Shown here piece after piece: positions 10,064 through 20,562 of a stretch of 64,000 nucleotides of DNA; position 1 is the first letter of the stretch, and every line of letters begins with the position of its first letter. The position numbers and the translations under genes are program-made. The notes under the pieces are model-generated. The model ran no database searches, was not told where the DNA came from, and worked only from the letters and a program-made list of their open reading frames with translations. The stretch comes from Lampris incognitus (lineage: Eukaryota > Chordata > Actinopteri > Lampriformes > Lampridae): contig NC_079216.1 in the NCBI RefSeq assembly GCF_029633865.1, positions 17,520,505-17,584,504 on the forward strand, given 5' to 3'.

Positions 10064-10547
10064 CAAAGTTTTGATATTTCTTAGTAGATTTGTGTCATGA
10101 ACTCTTATCTTCAGATTGCCGATCAAGCCAAATCTCCAAATGCCTTTATCGTCGTTCATTTCAGTGTTGTAGAAATACACTACCGATGCTTGCCTGATAC
10201 CTTTACTTCTTCCTGCGTCACCTTGCTACAACTCTCTAAAATCAGAGCAAAGCTGCACTGCATAGATAAACTGGATTGGCAGCCCTATACGGAACATACG
10301 TCTCAAAGGTGCATTTCAGAGTACTGATGTCACCAAATATCGAAACGCAATCATCACAGTTCATTTCAGTGTTGTGGAAATATAGTATGCCTGCTTAACA
10401 TATAGCTATGTGACACCCTTCTAGAAAACACCAACCGGACTGGCAGCCGTATATAGTAGTTGAGCCTCACAGTTAAATAGATGATAACTGCTAATGCCTT
10501 AGGAGGCCTTCCAAGCAGAATACAGACAATACTCAGCAATTTTTGGC

Positions 10548-10620
10548 TGGAGAAGGCGGGCATCGATCCCGCTGCCTCTCGCATGCTAAGCGAGCGCTCT
10601 ACCACTTGTGCTAATTCCCC
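10548..10620 (-). tRNA. tRNA-Ala (AGC), probably degenerate
   Basis: Anticodon AGC and the T-arm are intact, but the D-stem reads GCAC against GAGC and the T7:A66 acceptor pair is lost (C66). Less likely to be functional than the copies at 4221 and 7604. Confidence 0.8.
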
Positions 10621-11707
10621 TAGCTCACAACTTAAGAACCTCGCACGGTAAGGTGTATTTCACCAGACAGTTGTGTGGAAGAGAGTCTAAACTAGTGTTT
10701 GGCATGCCTTGGCAATAAGCTTTCATTGAAATAGCATACTCATCAAATGAAGCAGAAGTTAGCTTAGCTCGTTACCGTTTACTGCTAACTTATGTAAGTG
10801 TGTTCAAATGTCTTTTTCTAGCTGTGCTCTCCACTTAGGTATGTTGCCTCTCTTAGAGAGGCTTGTCCACATGTCAGCAAGAGGGGTTTCATTCCATTAA
10901 GTTAGATGCTATTGGCATTTGAGATACCTTACAGCCTCGGCTTCATAGTGATCTCGTTGGCATCTGCGACAGTGCTAGCAATAGCTTGGCCACATCCGAA
11001 AATGAAGCTTGGTTTATCTCGGTCTCGCAGGATAGGAGTGCTCACCTGCACCAGCTGCCGGCTGTGTGGCCTGGTCTGAGTCACCCCTCCTCAGTTCGTT
11101 TTTCTGGTTTGCATGTCCTCTCAGGCAACACTAAACAAAACACGCTAGTAATTGGCGATTCTATTACCTGCTTCATCAAAACTAGCATGGCCTACTGATG
11201 TTTGCTTTTACCTGGGGCCAGAACTACGGACGCTGAAGGCAATCTTCGGCTGCTGGCATCACATAGGCATAAGCAGTAGATAGAGGCACAACACACACAG
11301 ATCAGAAACTACAGCGTTCTATTATCGCTACTCCGTAGTGCTATATTTACATATTGCCCTCTGACCTCGCCTCTGGCGACGCTAGGCTCTGAAATTCACC
11401 GCTCATGCGACAGCATCCCCTAAGCCCCGCCCACAACTGCACTTGACATGCGTCACCACATCACTCGTCAGTTCGACTAGAGCCTCCTTCAAGGGAAGAC
11501 GTGTCGCGCTGAGCTCTGTTGCGGGTTTTTTCTTCATTGCTGGCTAGATTAGCTATTTTCTCTATTTTGGCAATAGTGCGGTTTTCTCCGTCACTATGGC
11601 TGGTGTTAACGTCGACGTCGATGTTGTTTTCGCCGAGTTTTAACAGTTGTTGGCACAGGAAGAAAGACGCTTGTGATTTCCATCCTTTTTGCAGCGACCA
11701 TCCTAGC

Positions 11708-12994
11708 ATGGCTCATGTTCGGGAGACTGCAGCTAGCCTAGAGGCGCCACCATGCATGGTGTGCGCTTCATGGCCGCTCAGTCGACGGACGAGCTGGGTT
11801 TCACACGCCTTTTCCACTCAGGTTGGTGCCGGTGTGTTCGAGATCCCTCCCCGGCCGGGCTCGTTGGTTTCTGCTGTGCTCCCTGGGAGCCAGGACCACA
11901 TGTGCCCGCCGGCGGTTCCGCAGGCTGCTACTCAAGACGGCGGATCTTGCTCCTACCAAGTCGCTGAGGAAGGGTCCGAGGAGGAGGCAAAGTTCGACGA
12001 CTTTTTCACTTTTTTCCTTGAGAGGGCCTTGGCTTCGACGGGGACCACAAGGGTTGCCCCAGTCCATGCCTCGGTGACGCCCGGAATGGATCAGGCGTTC
12101 TCTGCCTCGGTGGAGGTGCGCAAAGACCCGAAGCACATTCCGCCCTTCCCCCCCATCATGGAGTCCATCAAAGCCACATGGCCGGAACCAGAGAAGGTGC
12201 GCTCCACTGTTAAAGTGAACACCAAGAGCCACCTGACGGTTGCCGGCTGGTCTCCTGCTTCTATGCCGCCCCCCACTGTGGTGAAATTTATTTTTCCCCG
12301 GCTCTACCCTGGTAAGCTACGCGAGCCGGAGAGCAAGGAGGCGGCGATGAAGATCAAACATCCCTCGCCAGACATGGCGTCCATGGATGACCACGCGCGC
12401 CAAATCTGGTTCAGTGTCCTCCGCTCCGCAGCGGCCATCTCCACAGCTGGTCATCTGGCGCGGGCGGTGGACAGTGAGAGCCAGGGGGATGACGACACCG
12501 ATGCCTCACGCCTGGACGAGGCTTGGAGGGCTTCTCAGATCATCGGCACGTTCCTCCGTGATGCCGCGGTGAACCTGGGTGCGGCTCTGTCCTCCTCAGT
12601 CCTGCTGAGGCGCGAGTTCTGGACGAAGGACTGTCGCTTGGAGGACGGGGTCGTTAAGATGATCCGCAAGCTCCCCATCAACACGGACGGCCTTTTCGGT
12701 GTGGATGAGCCAGCACTGGAAAAGATCCGTCACGACCTGGCCAACGCGGAGCTGCTGGCTAAGACCTTCAAAGAGAAGGGTCCCGCGCAGCCTCCGACAC
12801 GCGCTCAAGGCTCTCCGAAGCGCCGCAAGAACTACGACAAGAGCCAGTCGGCTGGCCCCGCGCCAGCCCCTGGGGCTCACAGTCAGTCCCACCACGCTGG
12901 CGGAGGCGGCGCGGGTGGTCCTCAGCCTGACGTGAAGCGGAAGTACGAGCACCAGACCAGGGGTGCCAGCTCGGGAGATCCGCGCCGCCGCTGA
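11708..12994 (+). CDS. DIRS ORF1 (gag-like) part
   Basis: The most likely start is the ATG at 11708 (protein start MAHVRET); the frame is open upstream of it but without a convincing ATG. It encodes about 428 residues. The N-terminal half is acidic and proline-rich. The middle holds segments such as IFPRLYPGKLREPE and LRSAAAISTAGHLARAV that match my recollection of DIRS ORF1 proteins. The C-terminus is basic and glycine-rich (GSPKRRKNYDKSQS, then a GGGGAGG stretch), suggesting nucleic-acid binding. No zinc knuckle is visible. The product presumably acts in particle assembly or RNA binding, but its function is not established from this sequence. Confidence 0.75.
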   Translation: MAHVRETAASLEAPPCMVCASWPLSRRTSWVSHAFSTQVGAGVFEIPPRPGSLVSAVLPGSQDHMCPPAVPQAATQDGGSCSYQVAEEGSEEEAKFDDFFTFFLERALASTGTTRVAPVHASVTPGMDQAFSASVEVRKDPKHIPPFPPIMESIKATWPEPEKVRSTVKVNTKSHLTVAGWSPASMPPPTVVKFIFPRLYPGKLREPESKEAAMKIKHPSPDMASMDDHARQIWFSVLRSAAAISTAGHLARAVDSESQGDDDTDASRLDEAWRASQIIGTFLRDAAVNLGAALSSSVLLRREFWTKDCRLEDGVVKMIRKLPINTDGLFGVDEPALEKIRHDLANAELLAKTFKEKGPAQPPTRAQGSPKRRKNYDKSQSAGPAPAPGAHSQSHHAGGGGAGGPQPDVKRKYEHQTRGASSGDPRRR

Positions 12995-13570
12995 CGGTGC
13001 GCGACAGACCCCCACACCCCCTGTTCGAACATTGCAGGTATTAATGTTATGGCCACTGGTGGCAAGGTTTTACCATGCAATGAGGGGAACATGTTGATGA
13101 ATAAAGATTTCAGTTCTGCATTTTATCCTTCGTGTTCCTCCTCTATACATTATTCTACGGTGGGTGGTCTGTCATATAATGTTGGTGATGTCGATGCCAC
13201 TTCATTCCACACGCACATGGTGTAGTGAGTAATGTTGTGTCACGTGCCACCGGACTCTGCAAGCAAGTCAGAAGAAACGAAGATGTTCCAGATATGGCAA
13301 CGGGTTCACTAGATTCACAGGGTGTAGGCTATGTGAATTATACCGCTGAGATCAGTTCTGTTTCAAACCGTACACAAGGTTATGGGTTGTTGAACTCTGT
13401 ATCTATGCCTGTCTCGGATAATCATGAGCTGTCAGATGGGAATGAAATTAGTTTATCCCATCGGACAGGCGTCCAGAGTTACGCGCTGGGTTTTCCCGTG
13501 CGTAAAGCAGGGTTACCGGAGCGCATGACTCGCTGTCTGTGGCCAGTCGGAGAGGGCGCTGGGCGCGCGC

Positions 13571-15640
13571 ATGCTGATGCTGATTTTTCCGCGCTCCCAC
13601 CTTCTGTTGGGCAAAATCCTGCACATATTCGCTCCCCATATGGGACGCGGTCCGCCGTGGGAGCCTCTCAACACTCCCGTGGAGAGCTCGGAGGTTGGAC
13701 CGGAATGGCAGCGGTACAGCCTATTTTTCGACAGCCAGACACAACGCGTCACGCGCCCTCTGTCTCCCCATTACGCACGCTGGCAGGCGCTGCCGGGTGT
13801 ACCAGAGTGGATCCTCCGGACGGTCAGGCATGGGCACGAGATTCGGTTCGAGCAGGGTCCTCCCCCTTACACGGACATACGTCAGACGCTGATCCATTCA
13901 CCTGCCGAAGCAGAGGTGTTGCGGCAGGAAATATTGGAGATGCTGTCCAAAGACGCGATACAGGTGGTGGAGAGAGGCACAGAGGAAATAGGGGTTTATT
14001 CGAGATATTTCCTCGTGCCCAAGAAATCGGGGGGCATGCGGCCGATTCTAGATCTGAAATGGTTCAATACTTGGGTGCGCAAAGAATCATTCCACATGCT
14101 GACGGTCCCCCAGCTCCTAGCCATGATATCGAGCGGAGCCTGGTTCACATCTGTAGACCTCAAGGACGCATATTTCCATGTCCCGATAGTGGGTCACCAC
14201 TGGAAATATCTCAGGTTTGCGTTTCAGGGAACGTGTTACGAGTACAAAGTCCTCCCGTTCGGCTACAGTTTGGCCCCACGGGTCTTTTCGATGTGCGTCA
14301 AGGCGGCTCTCACTCCGCTATTCGCCCAGGGTTACGTTATAGCCTACTACTTGGACGATCTGCTTCTGATAGCCCCAGATCACCGGCTGGCTATGGAACG
14401 CACGAGTCACCTGGTCTCGCACCTGTCAGACCTGGGTCTCACGGTAAACTGGAAGAAGAGCGTTCCCTGGCCGTCACGCGAAACCACCTATCTGGGATTA
14501 GCGTTGGATTCAGGGAGGATGCTGGCTTCCGTCTCGGAGGAGCGGTGGCAGGGGTTAGAGGACCTTCTTGCCAGTTTTGCCCCGGGCCGGTCGGTGACAG
14601 TAGGTCAACTGCGTCGGCTCCTGGGCATCATGTCCTCTGCTCACCAGGTGGTGCCTCTGGGTCTGCTTTTTATGAGGAGACTCCAGTGTTGGCTCATTCG
14701 AGAGGGCCGGTTCCGCCGGCTGCGCCAACGGCACAGGTTAGTGGTCCCGGAGGGGGTGAGCTTGGACCTGGATCACTGGGCAGAGGCCTGCAGATCCAGG
14801 GTTGGGGTTCCCCTCGGACCCAGATCGGAGGAGGTGATTCTATTCACGGACGCATCCCTGGGAGGTTGGGGTGCGATCTGTGGCCACGGCACAATCAGAG
14901 GAGTATGGCCCGTGAGTCACAATGCGCACATCAACACGCTGGAGCTGGAGGCAGTGCTGTTGGCGGTGCGTCATTTCGCTCCTCTCCTACGACATCGACA
15001 CATTCTAGTCAGGTCGGACAGTACCACTACGGTGGCGTATATCAACAGGCAGGGCGGGACGCGGTCGGCTGCGTGCCGTGCGTTAGCCTACGACCTGTGG
15101 AGTTGCGTGCATCAGAACGCGCAGTCCATTCGGGCAGTTCATGGGCCTGGCAGCCAGAACGAGGCAGCGGACATCATGTCGCGCGGCGGGCCCAGCTGGG
15201 ACAACTGGTCCCTCAGTCCTCTTATCGTGGAGATGATCTGGGCGAGGTTCGGAGTGGCGTAGGTGGACTTGTTTGCGTCCACGCGGAACGCCAAATGCGC
15301 ACGATGGTATTCGCTCTGCCCGAGCGACAACCCGCCTATGGGAGTGAATGCGCTGGGCATCGAGCCGTGGCCACGCGAGCTGCTCTATGCTTTTCCCCCT
15401 CTGGGTCTGATACCAGCGGTGGTGGAACGGATCAGATGCACGGGCGCGTCGGTGATCCTGGTGGCTCCCAACAACCCAGGCGCGCCGTGGTTTCCGAACA
15501 TGGTTTCCATGGTGCGCGCGCCACAGTTCCTCCTCCCGATGTGGCTGGACGCTCTGACGCAGGCAGACGGGATTATCCAACAGGAGCCCCTTCTACCGGG
15601 GTTCCAACTGGCGGCCTGGCTTCTCAGAGGGCCAGGCTGA
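13571..15640 (+). pseudogene. DIRS reverse transcriptase / RNase H part
   Basis: RT motifs are clear: YFLVPKKSGGMRPILDLK, then VDLKDAYFHVPI with the first catalytic Asp, then YYLDDLLLI with the YLDD box. An RNase H domain follows (FTDASLGGWGAI; ELEAVLLAVRHF; RSDSTTTVAYINRQ). Next comes a region typical of DIRS pol that starts DLFASTRNAKCARWYS and includes VILVAPNNPGAPWFP. A second reading frame stays open across the whole RT region and leads into the recombinase, matching the overlapping RT and recombinase frames known in DIRS elements. Treated as a fossil part. Confidence 0.85.
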
Positions 15641-16666
15641 GAGAGGAGGGCTTTGATGAGGCCACGGTGGCCACTATAAAAGCCGCGCGCGCTCCGAGCA
15701 CATCAGCGCAATACGACTCCAAGTGGAGAGTTTTTGCTAGGTGGTGCGTGGGAGAGGGCGTGGAACCTCTGTCTGCATCCTTGGCCCACGTTGCGGGGTT
15801 CTTGGAATACAAGAGATCGACTGACAATTTAGCCTACGAATCGATCAAGGGGTACTTGGCAGCGATCTCAGCCTTTATGCCTAGGCTGGGTGGCGACACT
15901 GTCTTCTCTCACCCCCGTATGGTGGCCTTCCTCAAGGGGGTGAGGAACAGGCAGGGTGTTCGGAACGACCGCACGGCCACTTGGGATTTATCCCTGGTTC
16001 TGTCGGCGTTGTGTTCTGCGCCATTCGAGCCTTTGGAATCGGCTGACGTTAAGTGGCTGTCGGCCAAGGTGGCGCTCCTGCTGGCCCTGGTGTCTTTGGG
16101 TAGGGTCAGCGAACTGTGCGCTCTCCACGGAGGTCATCGAATTTGCCGCGGACAGTTCAAAGGTGATAGTCTACCCGAATCCGTCGTTTCGTCCGAAGCA
16201 TGTCACCGCGCGTTACCAGCGGGTGCCATTGGTGTTGTCGGCCTTTTATCCCTCTCCCTCTTCGGAGAAGGAGAGGAGGCTCCATCTCCTCTCCCCGGTT
16301 CGTGCGCTACGGGTTTACCTGGAGCGCACTGGTCCTTTCAGAAAGACTAAACAGGTCCTTGTCTGCTACGGGGCGACGGGCAGGAAAGGAGAGGCGCTGT
16401 CTAGCCAGAGGCTTTCTCATTGGATTTGCTCCGGGATCTCCCAAGCCTATGTGGGGGCTGGTAGAAAAGTACCCAGGTTTAAAGCGCACTCCACGAGGGA
16501 CACAGCCGCTTCGGTGGCTCTCTATGCTGGTGTGGCGATGGAATCTATTATGTCAACGGCAATGTGGTCTTCGCCACATTCGTTCATTAATCATTACTTA
16601 ACTGACCAGTCTGCTATGACAGTGACCGGTGCTGTGCTTGGCACAGCGAGGCGCACTGATGCGTAA
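15641..16666 (+). pseudogene. DIRS tyrosine recombinase part
   Basis: The N-terminal SAM-like segment (ARAPSTSAQYDSKWRVFARW) is followed by a catalytic region with an R in LVSLGRVSEL and a downstream HSTRDTAASVALYAG box, then an SSPHSFINHYL motif that holds the presumed nucleophile Tyr. In the family this enzyme integrates a circular cDNA by site-specific recombination, which agrees with the GTT at both ends and the absence of a target duplication. Broken; treated as a fossil part. Confidence 0.83.
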
Positions 16667-16962
16667 TGCGCTCCGGCCATACGCAAGTGTCTCCCGTCGG
16701 GAGCGCGAACGTTTGTACATAGTTAATTAAAAAATATATATATATTATATATAGGCTATAGCCTATGTGTATATGTATACGGAAAGTTCGAACGGTTACG
16801 TTCCCTTTTCTCTTTTTTTCCCGCCCCCTTATGCGAGCCTCCCCTCTACGATATACTAGCCGGTCAAAGGGGGGGATTTGAGTACTGGGTGTGAGGTGTT
16901 GTTCCCCTTATTGTCCTCAGCGCAGGCGAGGGGCATTAGTCCGCCGCTACTCCGTAGTTGGG

Positions 16963-17057
16963 GCAATATGTAAATATAGCACTACAGAGTAGCGATAATA
17001 GAACTCCTGGTTCTGTAGAGAACCTGGGTTCTATGAGCTACGGAGTAGTGCTATATT
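16963..17057. repeat. DIRS internal complementary region
   Basis: The left part is the reverse complement of the element's left end and the right part is the reverse complement of its right end. They meet at AGAACTCCTGG, where the shared AAC/GTT trinucleotide overlaps. In DIRS elements this region templates formation of the circular intermediate. Confidence 0.88.
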
Positions 17058-17859
17058 TTCCTGCTCGCCTGCTGAGGTCCCTTGAAGGAGGCTTTGGTGG
17101 GTCGAACTGACGAGTGATGTGGTGACGCATGTCAAGTGCAGTTGTGGGCGGGGCTTAGGGGATGCTGTCGCATGAGCGGTGATTTTCAGAGCCTAGCGTC
17201 GCCAGAGGCAAGGTCAGAGGGCAATATGTAAATATAGCACTACTCCGTAGCTCATACAACCCAGGTTCTCTACAGAACCAGGAGTTTTGTGTTTGTTTTT
17301 TTTTTCATGTGAGCACCAATGATGATCAGATGAAACAATCTTAGGTCACAAAGAAAAACAGCCAAAACTAGTTATCTTGCCAGAAAGATGAGTCCACATG
17401 GATTCATTATATCTGCTCCCCTATCTTTGAGGGATAACGATGACTCCTATGATCGGTTACATATGCTGAACTTCTGTTTTGCTCCGTTTAATACTGAGCA
17501 AGGATTCTTGGTTTTAGATATATGTTTTCTTTCTGGGATCCACAGTGGAAATCCATGGGGGTGTCTTGATGGGGGTGAATGGTGAGATTTATATGTGTCT
17601 CTTTTTTGGTTTTCTGAATCTGCATGTGCAAGTTCCCAATTTGAAACTTGCTGAATAATTCAAATTAAATGAAAAAGAAAAAAAAATTCACATTGAGTTT
17701 TTCCTCGTCTGAAAAGGGGCATTGTACATTGCACAAAATGTAACTGTGACTTTAAAGCCATCTGGGACTAGATTATAATTTAGGGTTATACAGATAAAAT
17801 TGACATGAGAAACACTCAGGCAAGCATGAATTTCTTGGGCGCTTAAGACGGAAGGAAGG

Positions 17860-17873
17860 GCCTGAGTAGTTCA
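17860..17873 (+). pseudogene. tRNA-Lys 5' fragment at the inversion junction
   Basis: GCCTGAGTAGTTCA is the acceptor strand and start of the D-arm of tRNA-Lys. It stops at the point where array orientation flips; the rest of the gene is absent here. Confidence 0.88.
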
Positions 17874-17880
17874 TCAGGAC
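17868..17880. other. Fold-back inversion junction of the tRNA array
   Basis: Left of here array units read on +, right of here on -. The joined sequence GAGTAGTTCATCAGGACAC combines GTAGTTCAGACGG (inside tRNA-Lys) with GTAGCAGTTCATCAGGAC (opposite strand, from the repeat block about 160 bp downstream of tRNA-Lys). The 6-bp segment AGTTCA is common to both parents. Confidence 0.85.
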
Positions 17881-17964
17881 ACTAGTACCTGTGCATTATT
17901 TTATAAATAACTCTTGAGCAGCAGCACTTCAGGTGACGAGATTTTTTTTGAAGCGTGAAACAGA

Positions 17965-18122
17965 CGCCTGAACAGAGACTTGAACACTGGACCCTCAAAT
18001 TAAAAGTCTGATGTTCTCCCGTCTGAGCTACTTCTTTGTGATCTAAGATTGTTTCATCTTATCATCATTGGTGCTCACATGAAAAAAAAACAAAAACACA
18101 CAAACGTCTGAGCTATTCAGGC
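17965..18122 (-). pseudogene. tRNA-Lys (TTT) split by a 75-bp insertion
   Basis: The 3' two-thirds of tRNA-Lys (17965-18030, anticodon TTT) and its 5' end (18106-18122) are separated by 18031-18105. The insert is a copy of array spacer (compare 18646-18716). The motif GTCTGAGCTA lies on both sides of the insert (18021-18030 and 18106-18115). The gene is inactivated because the insert falls in the D-arm. Confidence 0.88.
18031..18105 (+). repeat. Duplicated spacer fragment with A-rich tail inside tRNA-Lys
   Basis: The fragment matches the spacer segment TCTTTGTGACCTAAGATTG onward at 18646-18716 and ends in an A-rich stretch (GAAAAAAAAACAAAAACAC). It is flanked by a 10 to 12-bp duplication. 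This resembles LINE-type retroposition, but the A-run is also native to the source spacer. Confidence 0.65.
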
Positions 18123-19416
18123 CCTTCCTTCTGTCTTAAGCGCCAAAGAAATTCATGCTTGCCCAAGTGTTTCTCATGTCAATTTTATCTGTATAACCCT
18201 AAATTATAATCTAGTCCCAGAGGGCTTTAAAGTCACAGTTACATTTTGTGCAATGTACAATGCCCCTTTTCTTTGACCCTCGACTCAGACGAGGAAAAAG
18301 TCAATGTGATTTTTTTTTCTTTTGTTCATTTAATTTGAATGTTTCGGCAAGTTTCAAATTGGGAACTTGCACATACAGATTCAGAAAACCAAAAAAGAGA
18401 CACAGATAAATCTCACCATTCACCCCCATCAAGACACCCCCATAGATTTCCACTGTGGAGCCCAGAAAGACAACCATATATCTAAAACCAAGAATACTTG
18501 CTCAGTATTAAACGGAGCAAAACAGAAGTTCAGCATATGTAACCGATCATAGGAGTCATCGTTATTCCTCAAAGATAGGGGAGCAGATATAACGAATCCA
18601 TGTGGACTCATCTTTCTGGCAAGATAATACGTTTTGGCTATGTTTTTCTTTGTGACCTAAGATTGTTTCATCTTATCACCATTGGTGCTCATATGAAAAA
18701 AAAAAAACACAAAACGCTGTAGTTTCTGATCTGAGGGTGTTGTGCCTCGATCTACTGCTTATGCCAATGTGATGCCAGCAGCCGAAGATTACGTTCAGCG
18801 TCCGTAGCTCTGGCCCCAGGTAAAAGCAAACATCAGTAGGCCATGCTAGTTTTGATATAGCAGGTAATAGAATCGCCTATTACTAGCGTGTTTTGTTTAG
18901 TGTTGCCTGAGAGGACATGCAAACCAGAAAAACGAACTGTGCACTGAGGAGGGGTGACTCAACCCAGGCCACACAGCCGGCAGCTGGTGCAGGTGAGCAC
19001 TCCTATCCTGCGAGACCGAGATAAACCAAGCTTCATTTGCGGATGTGGCCAAGCTATTGCTAGCACTGTCGCAGATGCCAATGAGATGACTATGAAGCCG
19101 AGGCTGTAAGGTATCTCAAATGCCAATCGCCTCTAACTTAATGGAATGAAACCCCTCTTGCTGACGTGTGGCAAGCCTCTCCAAGAGAGGCAACATACCT
19201 AAGTGGAGAGCACAGCTAGAAAAAGACATTTGAGCACACTTACGTAAGTTAGCAGTAAACGGTAACGAGCTAAGCTAACTTCTGCTTCATTTGATGAGTA
19301 TGCTATTTCAAGGAAAGCTTATTGCCAAGGCATGCCAAACACTAGTTTAGACTCTCTTCCACACAACTGTCTGGTGAAATACACTTTACGGTGTGAGGTT
19401 GTTAAGTTGTGAGCTA

Positions 19417-19489
19417 GGGGAATTAGCTCAAGTGGTAGAGCGCTCGCTTAGCATGCGAGAGGCAGCGGGATCGATACCCGCATTCTCCA
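19417..19489 (+). tRNA. tRNA-Ala (AGC)
   Basis: A 73-nt gene, GGGGAATTAGCTCAAGTGG to CATTCTCCA, with anticodon loop TTAGCAT, G3:T70 and all stems paired. Looks intact. Confidence 0.95.
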
Positions 19490-19964
19490 GCCAGGAATTG
19501 TTGAGCATTGTCTGTATTCTATTTGGAAGGCGTTTGCAGTTATTATCAATTTAACTGTGAGACTTAACTAGTAGAAACGGCTGCCAATCCAGTTGGTGTT
19601 TTCTAGAAGGGTGTCACATAGGCATATGTTAAGCAGGCATACTATATTTCTACAACACTGAAATGAACTGTGATGATTGCGTTTCCATATTTGGTGACGT
19701 CAGTACTCTGAAATGCACCTGTGAGACGTATGTTCCGTATAGGGCTGCCAATCCAGTTTATCTATCCAGTGCAGCTTTGCTCTGATTTTAAAGAGTTGTA
19801 GCATGATGACGCAGGAAGAAGTAAAGGTATCAGGATAGCATCTATTGTATTTAGAAATCACGTCAGGACACAGCGCTGTTGCTCGACACAACCTCTCCGT
19901 GGCATTCTTTATTTAGACTGACACAGCATCACAGGCAGACCCGATCAAACAACGTAGAGCCCGC

Positions 19965-20136
19965 TGTTGTAGGGTAATGTTACGCAGCCAACAGCTCCCC
20001 CTGGGGGCACTGATTGATGTATACTTGCCCTGTGTAACATGCCTCAGTTGCGTTATGGGCACAGTCGGTGAATACATGTTACTAAGCGACACAGCCCGAC
20101 TCTGTCTGTTATTTATATGCACCTACACTTGCAACA
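19965..20136 (+). repeat. 5' LTR of the Leu-primed Mag-like element
   Basis: 172 bp, TG to CA; matches 30824-30995 with about two differences. Confidence 0.93.
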
Positions 20137-20338
20137 TGGTGTCAGAAGCTGTATTGGAACCCAACGTGAGTCTTACGTTGCCCGTTGCTTGAACAGTGCG
20201 CGTTTATTTTTCTACTAAGCGTAGCTAGAAGTTTTAGTTAGCCTGCTAGCATTAGCATCGAGCCAAGACGATGGCTTCCAATATTCCGCCGCCGGAGCCC
20301 ATGAAGATGACTGGGGATCTTCACAGCAACTGGGATAC

Positions 20339-20538
20339 TATTGTATTTAGAAATCACGTCAGGACACAGCGCTGTCGCTCGACACAACCTCTCCGTGGCA
20401 TTCTTTATTTAGACTGACACAGCATCAAAGGCAGACCCGATCAAACAACCCAGAGCCCGCAGGCATCACCAATCGATCCCAGCACAATAGAATAGCACCA
20501 AATCAAATGCAGCACTGTCGATGTGTGCATACATAACA
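20339..20538 (-). repeat. 3' LTR of the Ser-primed Mag-like element
   Basis: 200 bp, TGTTATG to ATACAATA on the - strand; one difference from the 5' LTR. Confidence 0.95.
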
Positions 20539-20562
20539 TTCCCCCCCCCCCCCGGCAGGATT

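Larger units (their letters stand above)
11316..17286 (+). mobile_element. DIRS-type tyrosine-recombinase retrotransposon
   Basis: Element of about 5.97 kb. Inverted terminal repeats lie at about 11319-11496 and 17079-17259. An internal complementary region at about 16963-17057 is complementary to both outer ends placed side by side. Both ends carry GTT (11316-11318 and 17284-17286) and the empty site in sister units has a single GTT, so there is no ordinary target duplication. Parts in order: ORF1 (gag-like), reverse transcriptase with RNase H and the adjoining domain, then tyrosine recombinase. The terminal repeats differ at only a few sites, so it is fairly recent. The coding part seems slightly broken (about one or two breaks). 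Confidence 0.93.
9494..17873 (+). repeat. tRNA array unit L4 (with DIRS element), reaching the inversion point
   Basis: Holds the Lys remnant, Met and Ala genes and then the DIRS element at 11316-17286. Array sequence resumes at 17287 and continues into the first 14 nt of another tRNA-Lys, where orientation flips. Spacers 9567-9990, 10064-10547, 10621-11315 and 17287-17859 hold no gene. Confidence 0.88.

Noticed and set aside
11316-17286. DNA transposon, based on inverted terminal repeats
   Set aside because: Reverse transcriptase, RNase H, tyrosine recombinase and the internal complementary region identify DIRS.
20541-20553. C-run as an assembly error or satellite
   Set aside because: The same G tract precedes the 3' LTR in the second family member at 57436-57447, so it is the element's purine tract, though its exact length may be uncertain.
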